Counted from the stretch's first letter, positions 1 through 7,439 are shown. The stretch: 12,656 bases of DNA from Candidatus Faecivivens stercorigallinarum (GCA_018715465.1 DVLN01000187.1:1-12656); one strand, 5' to 3'. Notes: generated by a model not told the origin, from the sequence alone. Numbers and translations are program-made.

Positions 1-55
1 GAACTCGCGTTACAGCCGTGAAAGGGCCGTGTCTTAACCTCTTGACCAACGGGCC
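1..55 (-). tRNA. tRNA-Glu (UUC), 3' part cut by the window edge
   Basis: Read on the minus strand, this begins GGCCCGTTGGTC and carries the anticodon loop CUUUCAC (anticodon UUC, glutamate). The window ends inside the T arm, so the 3' end is unseen. All 55 bases are identical to the complete tRNA-Glu at 206-280. It forms the downstream member of a tandem tRNA-Met/tRNA-Glu duplication with a period of about 225 bp. Its upstream partner (59-133) is degenerate, and a terminator lies between it and the intact unit, so its expression is uncertain. Confidence 0.85.
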
Positions 56-58
56 ATA

Positions 59-133
59 TGGAGCGGTAACTAGATTCAAACCGGAGTCCCTTCGGATATA
101 AACCGAACATTCCAGCCAACTGAACGATACCGC
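59..133 (-). pseudogene. decayed tRNA-Met copy with UAU anticodon
   Basis: This aligns with the intact tRNA-Met at 284-360 but has about 14 substitutions in 73 positions. It also lacks the discriminator base before the encoded CCA. The anticodon loop is UUUAUAU, giving anticodon UAU (isoleucine AUA) instead of CAU. Conserved A21 and C56 are changed, the T stem has mismatches at 49-65 and 51-63, and the first acceptor pair is lost. The anticodon stem is intact, and the D stem keeps pairing through a C-G to U-A exchange. A pseudogene is most likely; a divergent functional tRNA is a weaker alternative. Confidence 0.75.
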
Positions 134-164
134 ACAGCATGCAAAAAGCTCTGATACTTTTTAC

Positions 165-204
165 ACAAAACAAAAAACCGGATGAATCACTTCATTCGGT
201 TTTA
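165..204 (-). terminator. intrinsic terminator after tRNA-Glu
   Basis: On the minus strand an 11-bp stem (AACCGAATGAA / TTCATCCGGTT, one A-C mismatch, 4-nt loop) at 176-201 is followed by TTTTTTGTTTTG. It starts within a few bases of the CCA end of the intact tRNA-Glu, so it should end the Met-Glu transcript before the second, decayed copy. Confidence 0.8.
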
Positions 205-205
205 T

Positions 206-280
206 TGGTGACCCGTGCGAGAATCGAACTCGCGTTACAGCCGTGAAAGGGCCGTGTCTTAACCTCTTGACCAACGGGCC
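206..280 (-). tRNA. tRNA-Glu (UUC)
   Basis: This is a complete cloverleaf on the minus strand. The acceptor is GGCCCGT paired with ACGGGTC (one G-U), the anticodon stem is CGGCC/GGCTG around loop CTTTCAC (anticodon UUC), and the T stem GCGAG/CTCGC is perfect. The discriminator is A and the CCA is encoded. It is co-transcribed with tRNA-Met, which ends 3 nt upstream, and is followed directly by a terminator. Confidence 0.96.
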
Positions 281-283
281 ATA

Positions 284-360
284 TGGTAGCGGTAACTGGA
301 TTCGAACCGGTGACACTTCGGGTATGAACCGAATGCTCTAGCCAACTGAGCTATACCGCC
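284..360 (-). tRNA. tRNA-Met (CAU), elongator type
   Basis: This is a complete cloverleaf beginning GGCGGTATAGCTCAG, with loop TTCATAC (anticodon CAU) and an encoded CCA. The G1-U72 end and overall sequence resemble the elongator tRNA-Met of Bacillota rather than the initiator. The related tRNA-Ile with lysidine-modified CAU cannot be fully excluded from sequence alone. The T stem carries one C51-A63 mismatch. It is the first gene of a Met-Glu transcript driven by the promoter at 413-441. Confidence 0.93.
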
Positions 361-412
361 ATTTTTGTTTCCGCCGACTCAGTGTTTCCTGAAGTCCCGC
401 GGAACGGTTATT

Positions 413-441
413 ATAATACCACAGGAAAAAGGGTTTGTCAA
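413..441 (-). promoter_or_regulatory. sigma-A type promoter of the tRNA-Met/tRNA-Glu unit
   Basis: On the minus strand a perfect -35 TTGACA (436-441) is followed by a 17-nt spacer and TATTAT (413-418). The sequence TATAAT also occurs 3 nt further downstream. Transcription would start near 406, about 46 nt before the mature tRNA-Met 5' end. This is the best promoter in the window, as expected for a stable RNA unit. Confidence 0.88.
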
Positions 442-502
442 CACTTTTTTCAAAAAAAATTTGAGAAAATCTTTTTTCCTTTTTTCTGCCCAATTTTCCG
501 GC

Positions 503-536
503 AAAAATGGTGGCCGAAGAGCATCCTCCGACCACC
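503..536 (-). terminator. intrinsic terminator after the GNAT gene
   Basis: On the minus strand GGTGGTCGGAG / CTTCGGCCACC forms an 11-bp stem with G-U wobbles and a 6-nt loop (509-536), followed by ATTTTTG. It lies about 110 nt after the stop codon of the GNAT gene and upstream of the tRNA promoter, so it separates the protein operon from the tRNA unit. Confidence 0.7.
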
Positions 537-559
537 TTATCATTGCCCGAAAATTCTCA

Positions 560-588
560 ATTATACATTATCCTGTTCCGAAAAACAA
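560..588 (-). promoter_or_regulatory. possible promoter between the GNAT gene and its terminator
   Basis: On the minus strand TTGTTT (583-588), a 17-nt spacer and a perfect TATAAT (560-565). Start would be near 553, only about 50 nt before the end of the terminator at 503-536. The rest of the stretch 442-644 is AT-rich and has no convincing gene. It could make a very short RNA, or be chance in AT-rich DNA. Confidence 0.3.
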
Positions 589-644
589 ACTGGAATCGGG
601 AACCAGTTTCTTTCCAGAGCCGGCTGCTGTCCGCAAAGACCTGC

Positions 645-1772
645 CTAGCCGGTCGGCGCAAACAAAAAGTTCATCATCTGTAAATGCGGCAATTCAATAT
701 CTGCCGGGACTTCTTCACCGACATTCTCCGCAGTCACCCTGCCGTCAGCAACACAAACCCGTACCTTTTCCCGTCCGGTAACAGAAAATACATAGGTTCC
801 ATCCATCAACGGCTGGCTGTCGGCCTTTACCTGCAAATAGGCCTGTACAACCGGGGCATACCGCAGCACGTTGATACCATATCCGCCGCATATTCTGCAA
901 TGCTCTGCAATCAGTGTCATACAGCGGATCAGTTTTGACTGGAACGGCATCAGCACGACCTGAACCGACTCTGCACCGTCCCTGACAGCTGCTCCCAGCA
1001 GAGCAACAACGCCTGGCAGATATCCCATTCCGTCTTCTCCGCCGTCCTCATCCCGCAAAACCAGTTCATTGACTGTATAGCTGCCATAGGCATGCCCGAT
1101 GGTCATATAACCGGCAAACTGCCCGTCCTTTTCCAGAACCCGCAGTTCACTGCGCCAGCTTTCCGCCGTTTCAACAAAATCTTTGCGCACTGCAAATACC
1201 GGCTGACTTTCGTACAGTTTTCTGCAGACATCGGCATATTTCCGGCTGTCCGCCTCACTGAGGACCCGACAGCCTGTCTCGTCTACAGGCGGGCAGATTC
1301 CCTCTACTCCAAATCTGCGCAGCTGATCATATACCGAAGCAGACAGCTCAAATTCATACTGAGTCGCGCATTTATCAAAGCCATAATGCTGATACCGCTG
1401 CTTACGCCCGGAAAGGACCATATAATCTGCCCCTTCAGCCACTGCGTCATCAATTGCCTTGTGCATTGCCAGCTTCATATAGCCTTTACCGCGGTCATAT
1501 GGATGAACCGAAACAGTCCCAATTCCCCGAACCAGCAGATGATCCCCGCCGACTCTCAGCGGAATTTTAAAGCAGCCCACCATTGCCCGGATGCGTTCTC
1601 CACATGAGCCAGGTTCTGTCACCAGTACATGATCTGCCGACAGTTCAGGGTGATTTCCATACAGTTTGGGAAGCAGCGAGCGAAAATCTATTTTAAACAC
1701 ATAGTTTCCAAAATCAAGCAGATCGGCGTAATCCGCTTCTTCTCCACGCCGAAGACAGTAGTTGATATCCAT
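645..1772 (-). CDS. GNAT-family N-acetyltransferase, Eis-like
   Basis: A 375-aa protein with an N-terminal GNAT fold. The acetyl-CoA binding motif is at residues 87-98 (VSVHPYDRGKGY), followed by LSGRKQRYQHYGF (120-132), the usual Eis-type continuation. The remainder (about 150-375) fits the second GNAT-like half and the C-terminal sterol-carrier-like domain of the Eis family (enhanced intracellular survival proteins), which are about this long. Those family members acetylate amines; the substrate here is unknown. The ATG is preceded by AGAAAGGA at 9 nt. It starts 20 nt after rsmA ends and is probably translated from the same mRNA. There is no signal peptide or membrane segment, so it should be cytoplasmic. 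Confidence 0.85.
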   Translation of the reverse strand: MDINYCLRRGEEADYADLLDFGNYVFKIDFRSLLPKLYGNHPELSADHVLVTEPGSCGERIRAMVGCFKIPLRVGGDHLLVRGIGTVSVHPYDRGKGYMKLAMHKAIDDAVAEGADYMVLSGRKQRYQHYGFDKCATQYEFELSASVYDQLRRFGVEGICPPVDETGCRVLSEADSRKYADVCRKLYESQPVFAVRKDFVETAESWRSELRVLEKDGQFAGYMTIGHAYGSYTVNELVLRDEDGGEDGMGYLPGVVALLGAAVRDGAESVQVVLMPFQSKLIRCMTLIAEHCRICGGYGINVLRYAPVVQAYLQVKADSQPLMDGTYVFSVTGREKVRVCVADGRVTAENVGEEVPADIELPHLQMMNFLFAPTG

Positions 1773-1792
1773 GTTGTAACGTCCTTTCTGTT

Positions 1793-2644
1793 TTATGCAA
1801 TAATTTTTGCCAATTTGATAAATTCTTCCAGCGAAAGTTCTTCCGCACGAGCTGTCGGTTTCTGCCCGATCTGTTCAAGGGCTGCGGCGACCTGCGCTTT
1901 TCCAATCTTCAAAGAAGAGGACAGGGTGTTTTGAAGGGTTTTGCGGCGCTGAGAAAACGCGCCCTTCACCACCCGAAACAACTCCCGCTCTTCCTCCGGC
2001 GGAAGCAGAAGCTCCCGGCGAATATCCAGTCGGATCACACAGGAGTCCACATTCGGCGCCGGCATAAAACTGCCCCGGCTGACCTGGAACAGGACCTGCG
2101 GATCACTGTAATAGCGCACTGCCGCCGTTACCGCGCCGCAGTCGCGGGAAGGCATCGGCGCACACAGACGCGCCGCCGCCTCCTTTTGTACCATTACTGT
2201 GACCGACCGAATGGGTAGTCGCTGTTCCAGCAACGCCATAATGACCGGGGAGGTGATATAATAGGGCAGATTGGCACAGACGACCACATCCATCCCTGCA
2301 AACTCCTGTTCAATCAACCGGTTCATATCCACCTTGAGCACATCCTGATTGATTACTTTCACATTGTCATGCTCTTTCAGGGTATATTCCAGTACAGGCA
2401 GCAGCCGACTATCCAGCTCAATCGCGACCACCTTATCCGCCCGCAGCGCCAGCTCATGGGTCAGCACCCCAAAACCGGTCCCAATCTCAATTGCACCGAC
2501 GCCCTTGCCCGCTCCGCCCATTTCGGCGATACGCGGGCAGACGGTCGGGTTGATCAGGAAATTCTGCCCAAGCGATTTGGAAAAAGAAAAACCAAACCGT
2601 TCGCACAGTTCCCGAATCACCGAAATATTGCTTAAATTTTCCAC
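1793..2644 (-). CDS. rsmA: 16S rRNA (adenine(1518)-N(6)/adenine(1519)-N(6))-dimethyltransferase RsmA (KsgA)
   Basis: A 283-aa SAM-dependent methyltransferase that dimethylates the two adjacent adenines in the 3'-terminal hairpin of 16S rRNA during 30S maturation. The family signature LGQNFL is at residues 25-30. Motif I reads EIGTGFG (53-59; the usual proline is threonine). Acidic SAM-contact residues occur in AIELD and NQDVL, and the catalytic NLPYY is at 125-129. Full family length. The start is GTG: GTGGAAAAT follows AAAGGAG with a 6-nt spacer, and no in-frame ATG fits better. It lies between a deacetylase-like gene (54 nt upstream) and the GNAT gene (20 nt downstream). Confidence 0.96.
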   Translation of the reverse strand: MENLSNISVIRELCERFGFSFSKSLGQNFLINPTVCPRIAEMGGAGKGVGAIEIGTGFGVLTHELALRADKVVAIELDSRLLPVLEYTLKEHDNVKVINQDVLKVDMNRLIEQEFAGMDVVVCANLPYYITSPVIMALLEQRLPIRSVTVMVQKEAAARLCAPMPSRDCGAVTAAVRYYSDPQVLFQVSRGSFMPAPNVDSCVIRLDIRRELLLPPEEERELFRVVKGAFSQRRKTLQNTLSSSLKIGKAQVAAALEQIGQKPTARAEELSLEEFIKLAKIIA

Positions 2645-2698
2645 TTCCTGCTCCTTTTATCCGTCTTGGTTGTCATTTATCCCATTTGCGGCGGCACC

Positions 2699-3826
2699 TC
2701 AGGGCTCTTCAAAATACGCTGCCGCAATATCCGACAGACTGCCTTCATTGGGACGCAGTAACCGGGTTATACTCTTCAAACTGTCATGACCGGAAATCAG
2801 GTTCCATCCTTCATCCTCTTGATTTTCCAGCGCCCCGTCACAGCTTCCAGCCAGAAAAGTCATTGCAATCCCCGCCTGGGTGAGCGCCTCATCAGCCGCG
2901 TCACTGCCGCACCCTTCCGGTATAAAAAACGCGTCTGCCTCATGGTAGAGAATCTGGCGCATCTTTTCTCCCATCGTCAGCGCATCTTTCCCGACTGCAC
3001 TATCATACAGCAAAAGATTCTCCTTTGCAATATCCCGCTTGCTTTCAGACGACAATCCCAGCAGCCGCATCAGAGAAGACAGTCTTCCCACCGGCTCCAC
3101 CGGTTTCAGCCATTCCTGAGCATCCAGGCAGAGATCATACCCCTGACTTGCAATCTCAACGCAGTCTGACTGGTCCAGCTGCCGGATCTGGTTCCAGCTC
3201 AACCGGGAGGTCGCAATCTCCTTTTCCACACTGCCGGAATACAGCTCCGCTTCTGCACCAATAATTCCGACGCACCCTTTCGGCGAAGCCGCGCCGCTGG
3301 TGCCGCCATTGCGGGCAGCTTCCCGCAGTTGTGGCCATACAACAGTATAAAAACTCTCATACCCTCCCGTAAAGGTCAGCATCACAGCTTTGGACGGAAG
3401 AGTGGAAAGTCCCTGCACCGCACTTTTCAGCTCGCCGGGCAGTACAAATCCGGCTCCCTGTTCCATCAGCCATGCCAGATCTTCTTTAAAGGCAGCCAAC
3501 GTAATCGCGCTGGTTTCTCCCGCAGCCTGTGCCGCCTCGACATCCTGCTCGGTCGGAAGCACCTGATGGTAGTCGATCACCAGCACACTGCCCGCTTCAG
3601 CCGCACCCAGCGTCTGAATAGCCTCCTCACGGCCACCTCTGGCATACCGTTCCGCCAGCAGACAGCAGATCAGCGTCAGCACCGTTCCGGTCAGTACCGT
3701 CAAAATCTTCTCTGCCCGCCGGTTCAAATGCGTGATCTGGAAGAGCCTTTTTCTGCCGTTGTCTGGCAAACTGCTGCCGGACAACAACCCCTTCTTTCTC
3801 TGGCGCCAGTCCTTCCATCCGTTCAT
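2699..3826 (-). CDS. membrane-anchored polysaccharide-deacetylase-like protein, predicted catalytically inactive
   Basis: A 375-aa protein with a basic cytoplasmic N terminus (1-40), one transmembrane helix (about 41-58) and an outward-facing domain of carbohydrate esterase family 4 (NodB) type. Family landmarks are recognisable: VIDYHQVLP (83-91), LPSKAVMLTFTGGY (143-156), LSWNQIRQLD and VEIASQGYDLC (223-233), and FFIPEG near the end. Active members have TFDDGY and SHTxxLH at these places. Here both aspartates are T153 and G154, and the metal-binding histidines are Q228 and C233. Hydrolysis by the usual metal mechanism is therefore unlikely; a binding or structural role is an inference. The ATG follows AAGGGG at 7 nt. 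It is the first gene after the gyrA terminator and probably heads a unit with rsmA and the GNAT gene; no clear promoter is visible upstream. Confidence 0.72.
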   Translation of the reverse strand: MNGWKDWRQRKKGLLSGSSLPDNGRKRLFQITHLNRRAEKILTVLTGTVLTLICCLLAERYARGGREEAIQTLGAAEAGSVLVIDYHQVLPTEQDVEAAQAAGETSAITLAAFKEDLAWLMEQGAGFVLPGELKSAVQGLSTLPSKAVMLTFTGGYESFYTVVWPQLREAARNGGTSGAASPKGCVGIIGAEAELYSGSVEKEIATSRLSWNQIRQLDQSDCVEIASQGYDLCLDAQEWLKPVEPVGRLSSLMRLLGLSSESKRDIAKENLLLYDSAVGKDALTMGEKMRQILYHEADAFFIPEGCGSDAADEALTQAGIAMTFLAGSCDGALENQEDEGWNLISGHDSLKSITRLLRPNEGSLSDIAAAYFEEP

Positions 3827-3930
3827 CTGCCCGCCCCTTTCTTTCCCGGCAATTACCGGTCAAATCGAGACATCATATGCAGGGAAACGGAAAAATATTG
3901 CGGAGCAGACGCAGATCCCGCCGTATTTTT

Positions 3931-3962
3931 ACAGAAAAACGGGCGAATTTCTCCGCCCGTTT
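3931..3962 (-). terminator. intrinsic terminator after gyrA
   Basis: On the minus strand AAACGGGCG / CGCCCGTTT forms a perfect 9-bp GC-rich stem with an 8-nt loop, running into five Ts. It begins about 22 nt after the gyrA stop codon and is the clearest terminator in the window, marking the end of the dnaN-gyrA transcription unit. Confidence 0.9.
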
Positions 3963-3984
3963 GTTATTGCAGCTCAACAGCTGT

Positions 3985-6564
3985 TTATTCTTCGGATTCT
4001 TCCAGACCGTCACCGGCTGTTTCATCCTCCAGCAGATCATTTTCCTCGGTCTCAAAGGTCTGACCGTCCATCGAATCTGCCATCGTTTCATCATCCATCT
4101 CATCGTCCGTCTTTTCCGACTCGTCCAGATGCTCGACCGCCGCAAATGCAACCACACGGTCATTGTCTGCCAGACGCATGACCCGTACACCGGTCGCATA
4201 CCGGCTCATGACATTGACATCCGACGCGGCAATACGGATAATAATTCCATCGTTCGAAATCAGAATCAGGTCTTCGTCGTCGCGTACAACTTTAATACCG
4301 CAGACATAACCCTTGGTATCGTTGACCTTGTAGTTAATCTTGCCCATGCCGTTGCGTCCCTGAACCGGGTAGTCGGAAACCGGAGTCCGTCTGCCCTGAC
4401 CCTTATCGGTGACTGTCAGGATGCAGGCATCCTCACGCGCAGCAACCATCCCGACTACATTGTCGCCGGGTTTCAGGCTGATTGCCTTGACACCCATCGC
4501 GGTACGGGACATCGGGCGGACATCATTTTCCGAAAAGCGAATCGCCATACCATTGCGGGTTGCAATGACCAGCTCGTCTTTTCCGTCGGTCAGCCGCACC
4601 CATGCCAGCTCATCGCCTTCATTGAGTCCGAGTGCGATCAGACCGGATTTGCGGATATTTTTATAGGCATCCAGGCGGGTACGCTTGATCAGGCCGTTTT
4701 TGGTGACCATGACCAGGTAATGCTCTTCGTCAAAATCGCCGACCCGCATCATCGAGGTAACCTTCTCCTCAGGAGCAAGCGCCAGCAGATTAACCATATT
4801 GGTGCCGCGGGCGGTACGGTTGCCTTCGGGAATTTCATAACATTTGAGGCTGAACATCCGTCCCTGATTGGTAAAGAACAGCATCTGGTCATGGCTGGAG
4901 GTGACAAACATCTCTTCGACAAAGTCCTCGTCCCGCTGCTTCATGCCGGAAATACCTCTGCCGCCCCGTTTCTGGATCCGGTAAGCAGAACTTGCCTGAC
5001 GTTTGACATAGCCAAAATGAGTCAGCGTAATGACGCAGTCTTCCTCGGGAATCAGGTCTTCAATGTCCACGTCCCCCTCAACCGCACGAATCTCGGTGCG
5101 GCGGTCATCGCGGAATTTATCCCGGATTTCGCCCAGTTCTTTTTTGAAAACCTCCATGATCTTGCTGTAATCGCTGAGCAGTTCTGTGTACTCCTCGATC
5201 TGTTTTTCCAGCTCGCCCAGTTCTTCCTCGATTTTGAGGATTTCCAGTCCGGCCAGCTGACCAATACGATAAGCTACGATTGCGCTTGCCTGCGGGTCAT
5301 CAAACCCAAATTTTTCCATGATCGCAGCCTTGGCTTCCGGGATACCGCCCTTGCAGGCACGAATCGTCGCGATGATCTCGTCGACAATGTCAATTGCCCG
5401 TCTGAGGCCTTCCAGAATATGCGCCCTGTCGGCCGCTTTTTTCAGATCATACTGGGTGCGGCGGGTGATAACCTCGCCCTGAAAATCAATATACTTTTGC
5501 AGCATCTCTTTCAGGGTCAGTACTCTGGGCTGTCCGTCCACCAGCGCAATCATAATGACGCCGACCGTCTCCTGAAGCAGCGAATAATGATACAGCTGAT
5601 TCAGCACCAGCTGCGGAGTCGCATCCCGTTTCAGTTCAAAGACAATCCGCATACCGTCCCGGTCGGATTCATCCCGGATATAGGAAATCCCGTCAATCCG
5701 TTTGTTTTTGACCAGGTCGGCAATTCCCTGAATAATACGGGATTTGTTGACCATGTAGGGAATTTCGGTGACGACAATCGACTGCCGTCCTTTTGCGTCT
5801 TCCTCAATATCCGCTTTTGCACGCAGGGTCAATTTGCCGCGGCCAGTCGCATATGCGCTGCGGATTCCGCTTCTGCCCATGATAATACCGCCGGTCGGGA
5901 AGTCCGGGCCTTTGATATAGTTCATCAGCTCGTCCAAACCGATGTCAGGGTTGTCGATAACCGCGTCAATTGCGTCACAAACCTCGCCCAGGTTATGGGG
6001 CGGAATATTGGTCGCCATACCAACTGCGATACCGGAAGAACCGTTGACCAGCAGGTTGGGATAGCGGGAAGGCAGGACCTTGGGTTCCTTGCGGGTATCG
6101 TCAAAGTTGGAATCAAAGTCGATGGTATCCTTGCCGATATCGGTGACCATATATTGCGCCATTTTGCTCATCCGCGCTTCGGTATAACGGTAAGCAGCAG
6201 GCGGGTCGCCGTCAATCGAACCAAAGTTTCCGTGGCCGTCTACCAGCTTATAGCGCATTGAAAAGTTCTGCGCCAGGCGGACAAGTGCATCGTAAACCGA
6301 CGCGTCACCATGCGGATGATACCGGCCCAGTACACTACCAACCGTCGTCGCACACTTACGAAACGGCTTGTCGGCGGTCAGACCGTCTTCATGCATTGTA
6401 TAGATAATCCGTCGGTGGACCGGTTTCAGGCCGTCCCGGACATCTGGAAGGGCGCGCGCCACGATAACCGACATCGAATAGTCGATAAACGACTTGCGCA
6501 TTTCGCGGTTGATGTCGGCAACCTTAACGATGGTACCTTCCTGATTAAGAAAATCGTTCTCCAT
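3985..6564 (-). CDS. gyrA: DNA gyrase subunit A
   Basis: An 859-aa type II topoisomerase subunit that cleaves and rejoins DNA and, with GyrB, introduces negative supercoils using ATP. The catalytic tyrosine is Y127 in AAYRYTEAR. The quinolone-determining region reads HPHGDASVYDA (83-93), with Ala at the position of E. coli Ser83 and Asp at Asp87. The coiled-coil tower region is about 370-490. The C-terminal wrapping domain starts near 500 and has the GyrA box QKRGGRG (531-537), which marks a true gyrase rather than topoisomerase IV. The last 45 or so residues are strongly acidic. The ATG lies 12 nt from GGAAAGGA, a longer than usual spacing. The gene sits 108 nt after the YcxB-like gene and is followed by a strong terminator. 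Confidence 0.98.
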   Translation of the reverse strand: MENDFLNQEGTIVKVADINREMRKSFIDYSMSVIVARALPDVRDGLKPVHRRIIYTMHEDGLTADKPFRKCATTVGSVLGRYHPHGDASVYDALVRLAQNFSMRYKLVDGHGNFGSIDGDPPAAYRYTEARMSKMAQYMVTDIGKDTIDFDSNFDDTRKEPKVLPSRYPNLLVNGSSGIAVGMATNIPPHNLGEVCDAIDAVIDNPDIGLDELMNYIKGPDFPTGGIIMGRSGIRSAYATGRGKLTLRAKADIEEDAKGRQSIVVTEIPYMVNKSRIIQGIADLVKNKRIDGISYIRDESDRDGMRIVFELKRDATPQLVLNQLYHYSLLQETVGVIMIALVDGQPRVLTLKEMLQKYIDFQGEVITRRTQYDLKKAADRAHILEGLRRAIDIVDEIIATIRACKGGIPEAKAAIMEKFGFDDPQASAIVAYRIGQLAGLEILKIEEELGELEKQIEEYTELLSDYSKIMEVFKKELGEIRDKFRDDRRTEIRAVEGDVDIEDLIPEEDCVITLTHFGYVKRQASSAYRIQKRGGRGISGMKQRDEDFVEEMFVTSSHDQMLFFTNQGRMFSLKCYEIPEGNRTARGTNMVNLLALAPEEKVTSMMRVGDFDEEHYLVMVTKNGLIKRTRLDAYKNIRKSGLIALGLNEGDELAWVRLTDGKDELVIATRNGMAIRFSENDVRPMSRTAMGVKAISLKPGDNVVGMVAAREDACILTVTDKGQGRRTPVSDYPVQGRNGMGKINYKVNDTKGYVCGIKVVRDDEDLILISNDGIIIRIAASDVNVMSRYATGVRVMRLADNDRVVAFAAVEHLDESEKTDDEMDDETMADSMDGQTFETEENDLLEDETAGDGLEESEE

Positions 6565-6636
6565 TTATTTTACCATTCCTTTCCGGTTTCCGCCCCGCGC
6601 AGGCGGCAAAACCAGTGGACACACTCAGGGTCCGAA

Positions 6637-6653
6637 CCGGCTGAATAAGCCGG
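6637..6653 (-). other. small stem-loop in the leader of gyrA
   Basis: CCGGCT / AGCCGG forms a perfect 6-bp stem with a 5-nt loop about 70 nt before gyrA. A second GC-rich imperfect inverted repeat lies near 6591-6607. There is no T-run, so this is not a standard terminator; RNA processing or chance are both possible. Confidence 0.35.
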
Positions 6654-6672
6654 AAATGTAAAGCGCGGCAGC

Positions 6673-7368
6673 TTATTTCTCTTTCACGACATACCGGTCG
6701 CCCAGTCCCTGCTGCATCCGGCGGCGGATCTCATCCATATCTTCCGGTCGGATACAACGTTTGGGGATGATAAACACCTTTTCCCTGCTGACGCAGACGG
6801 TAAAACACAGCGGCAGTTCAATCACCGATACGCTCGGCGTCGAAAAACGGACCAGATATTTACCACTGTCCTCCAGAATCAGAAAACCAATCTCGGAAAT
6901 CTCCAGCCGGTAAGTCATATGATCGCCCTCAACCGCTTTGACGGTATTTCTGATATGGCGTACCGGCAGGTACCAGATCATCAGAATGACAAACAGGCAG
7001 AGCGCGCCCAATACCTTGCCAATATCATAATCCGGGTTGCGAAAAACCGCCTGGTAATACAACACGGTCAGCACCGACAGTATCACGGTATAAATCAGAT
7101 TCTTACGGAAAGAGACCTTGTGCTGAAAAGCCTTCATACCGGGGACGATCTCTTCTTTTCTCATATCATATTCGACCAGAATCCCCGACAGCTCCTCTTC
7201 TTCCTCTTCCGATAGACGGTTGGAATCAATCCAGGGGTCAGATACGCTGTACTGATCGGCAGTCAGCCCCTGATCGGTGACCAGTTTGGTCTGTCCTGAA
7301 AGCTCTTCATGGATTTCGTCCCGGTTTCTTGTTTCCTTGAGCTGCTCGTTTTGACTGTTGTTGTTCAA
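6673..7368 (-). CDS. two-helix membrane protein, YcxB-like
   Basis: A 231-aa protein. Residues 1-85 are hydrophilic and acidic, including a run of glutamates at 54-59. Two transmembrane helices follow (about 91-108 and 117-136), then a C-terminal beta-rich domain. The ending VFIIPKRCIRPEDMDEIRRR (199-218) resembles the C-terminal domain of the poorly characterised YcxB-like family, where a two-helix anchor precedes a PH-like fold. The function is unknown. The start is TTG, the only in-frame start well placed (7 nt) after AAAGGAAG. It sits between gyrB and gyrA, 71 nt after gyrB, and is presumably co-transcribed with the gyrase genes. The rare start codon suggests low expression relative to gyrase. 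Confidence 0.75.
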   Translation of the reverse strand: MNNNSQNEQLKETRNRDEIHEELSGQTKLVTDQGLTADQYSVSDPWIDSNRLSEEEEEELSGILVEYDMRKEEIVPGMKAFQHKVSFRKNLIYTVILSVLTVLYYQAVFRNPDYDIGKVLGALCLFVILMIWYLPVRHIRNTVKAVEGDHMTYRLEISEIGFLILEDSGKYLVRFSTPSVSVIELPLCFTVCVSREKVFIIPKRCIRPEDMDEIRRRMQQGLGDRYVVKEK

Positions 7369-7406
7369 AAATACACTTCCTTTGCGATATTTGAACAGGA
7401 CTCCGA

Positions 7407-7437
7407 GAAAATCGTCTTTCGTACAAAGACAATTTTC
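7407..7437 (-). other. stem-loop directly after the gyrB stop codon, possible attenuator
   Basis: On the minus strand GAAAATTGTCTTT / AAAGACGATTTTC forms a 13-bp stem (one G-U) with a 5-nt loop, beginning 2 nt after the gyrB stop. The only T-run is inside the 3' arm (ATTTTC), so it may be a weak terminator, a 3'-end stabiliser or a processing site that separates gyrB from the downstream genes. Confidence 0.6.
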
Positions 7438-7439
7438 TA

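Noticed and set aside
365..781. A plus-strand frame of 138 codons near the tRNA promoter
   Set aside because: It runs over the tRNA promoter, a terminator and the end of the GNAT gene in antisense, with a low-complexity product and no ribosome binding site.
3841..3930. Promoter for the deacetylase-like gene
   Set aside because: A TATGAT sequence is present, but no -35 fits at 16-18 nt and there is no extended -10.
3877..6261. A 794-codon open frame on the plus strand opposite gyrA
   Set aside because: It is antisense to a clearly functional gyrA, resembles no family I recognise, and arises because gyrA rarely uses codons whose complement is a stop.
6637..6653. Terminator between the YcxB-like gene and gyrA
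   Set aside because: The stem is perfect but short and has no T-run, so it is reported only as a stem-loop.
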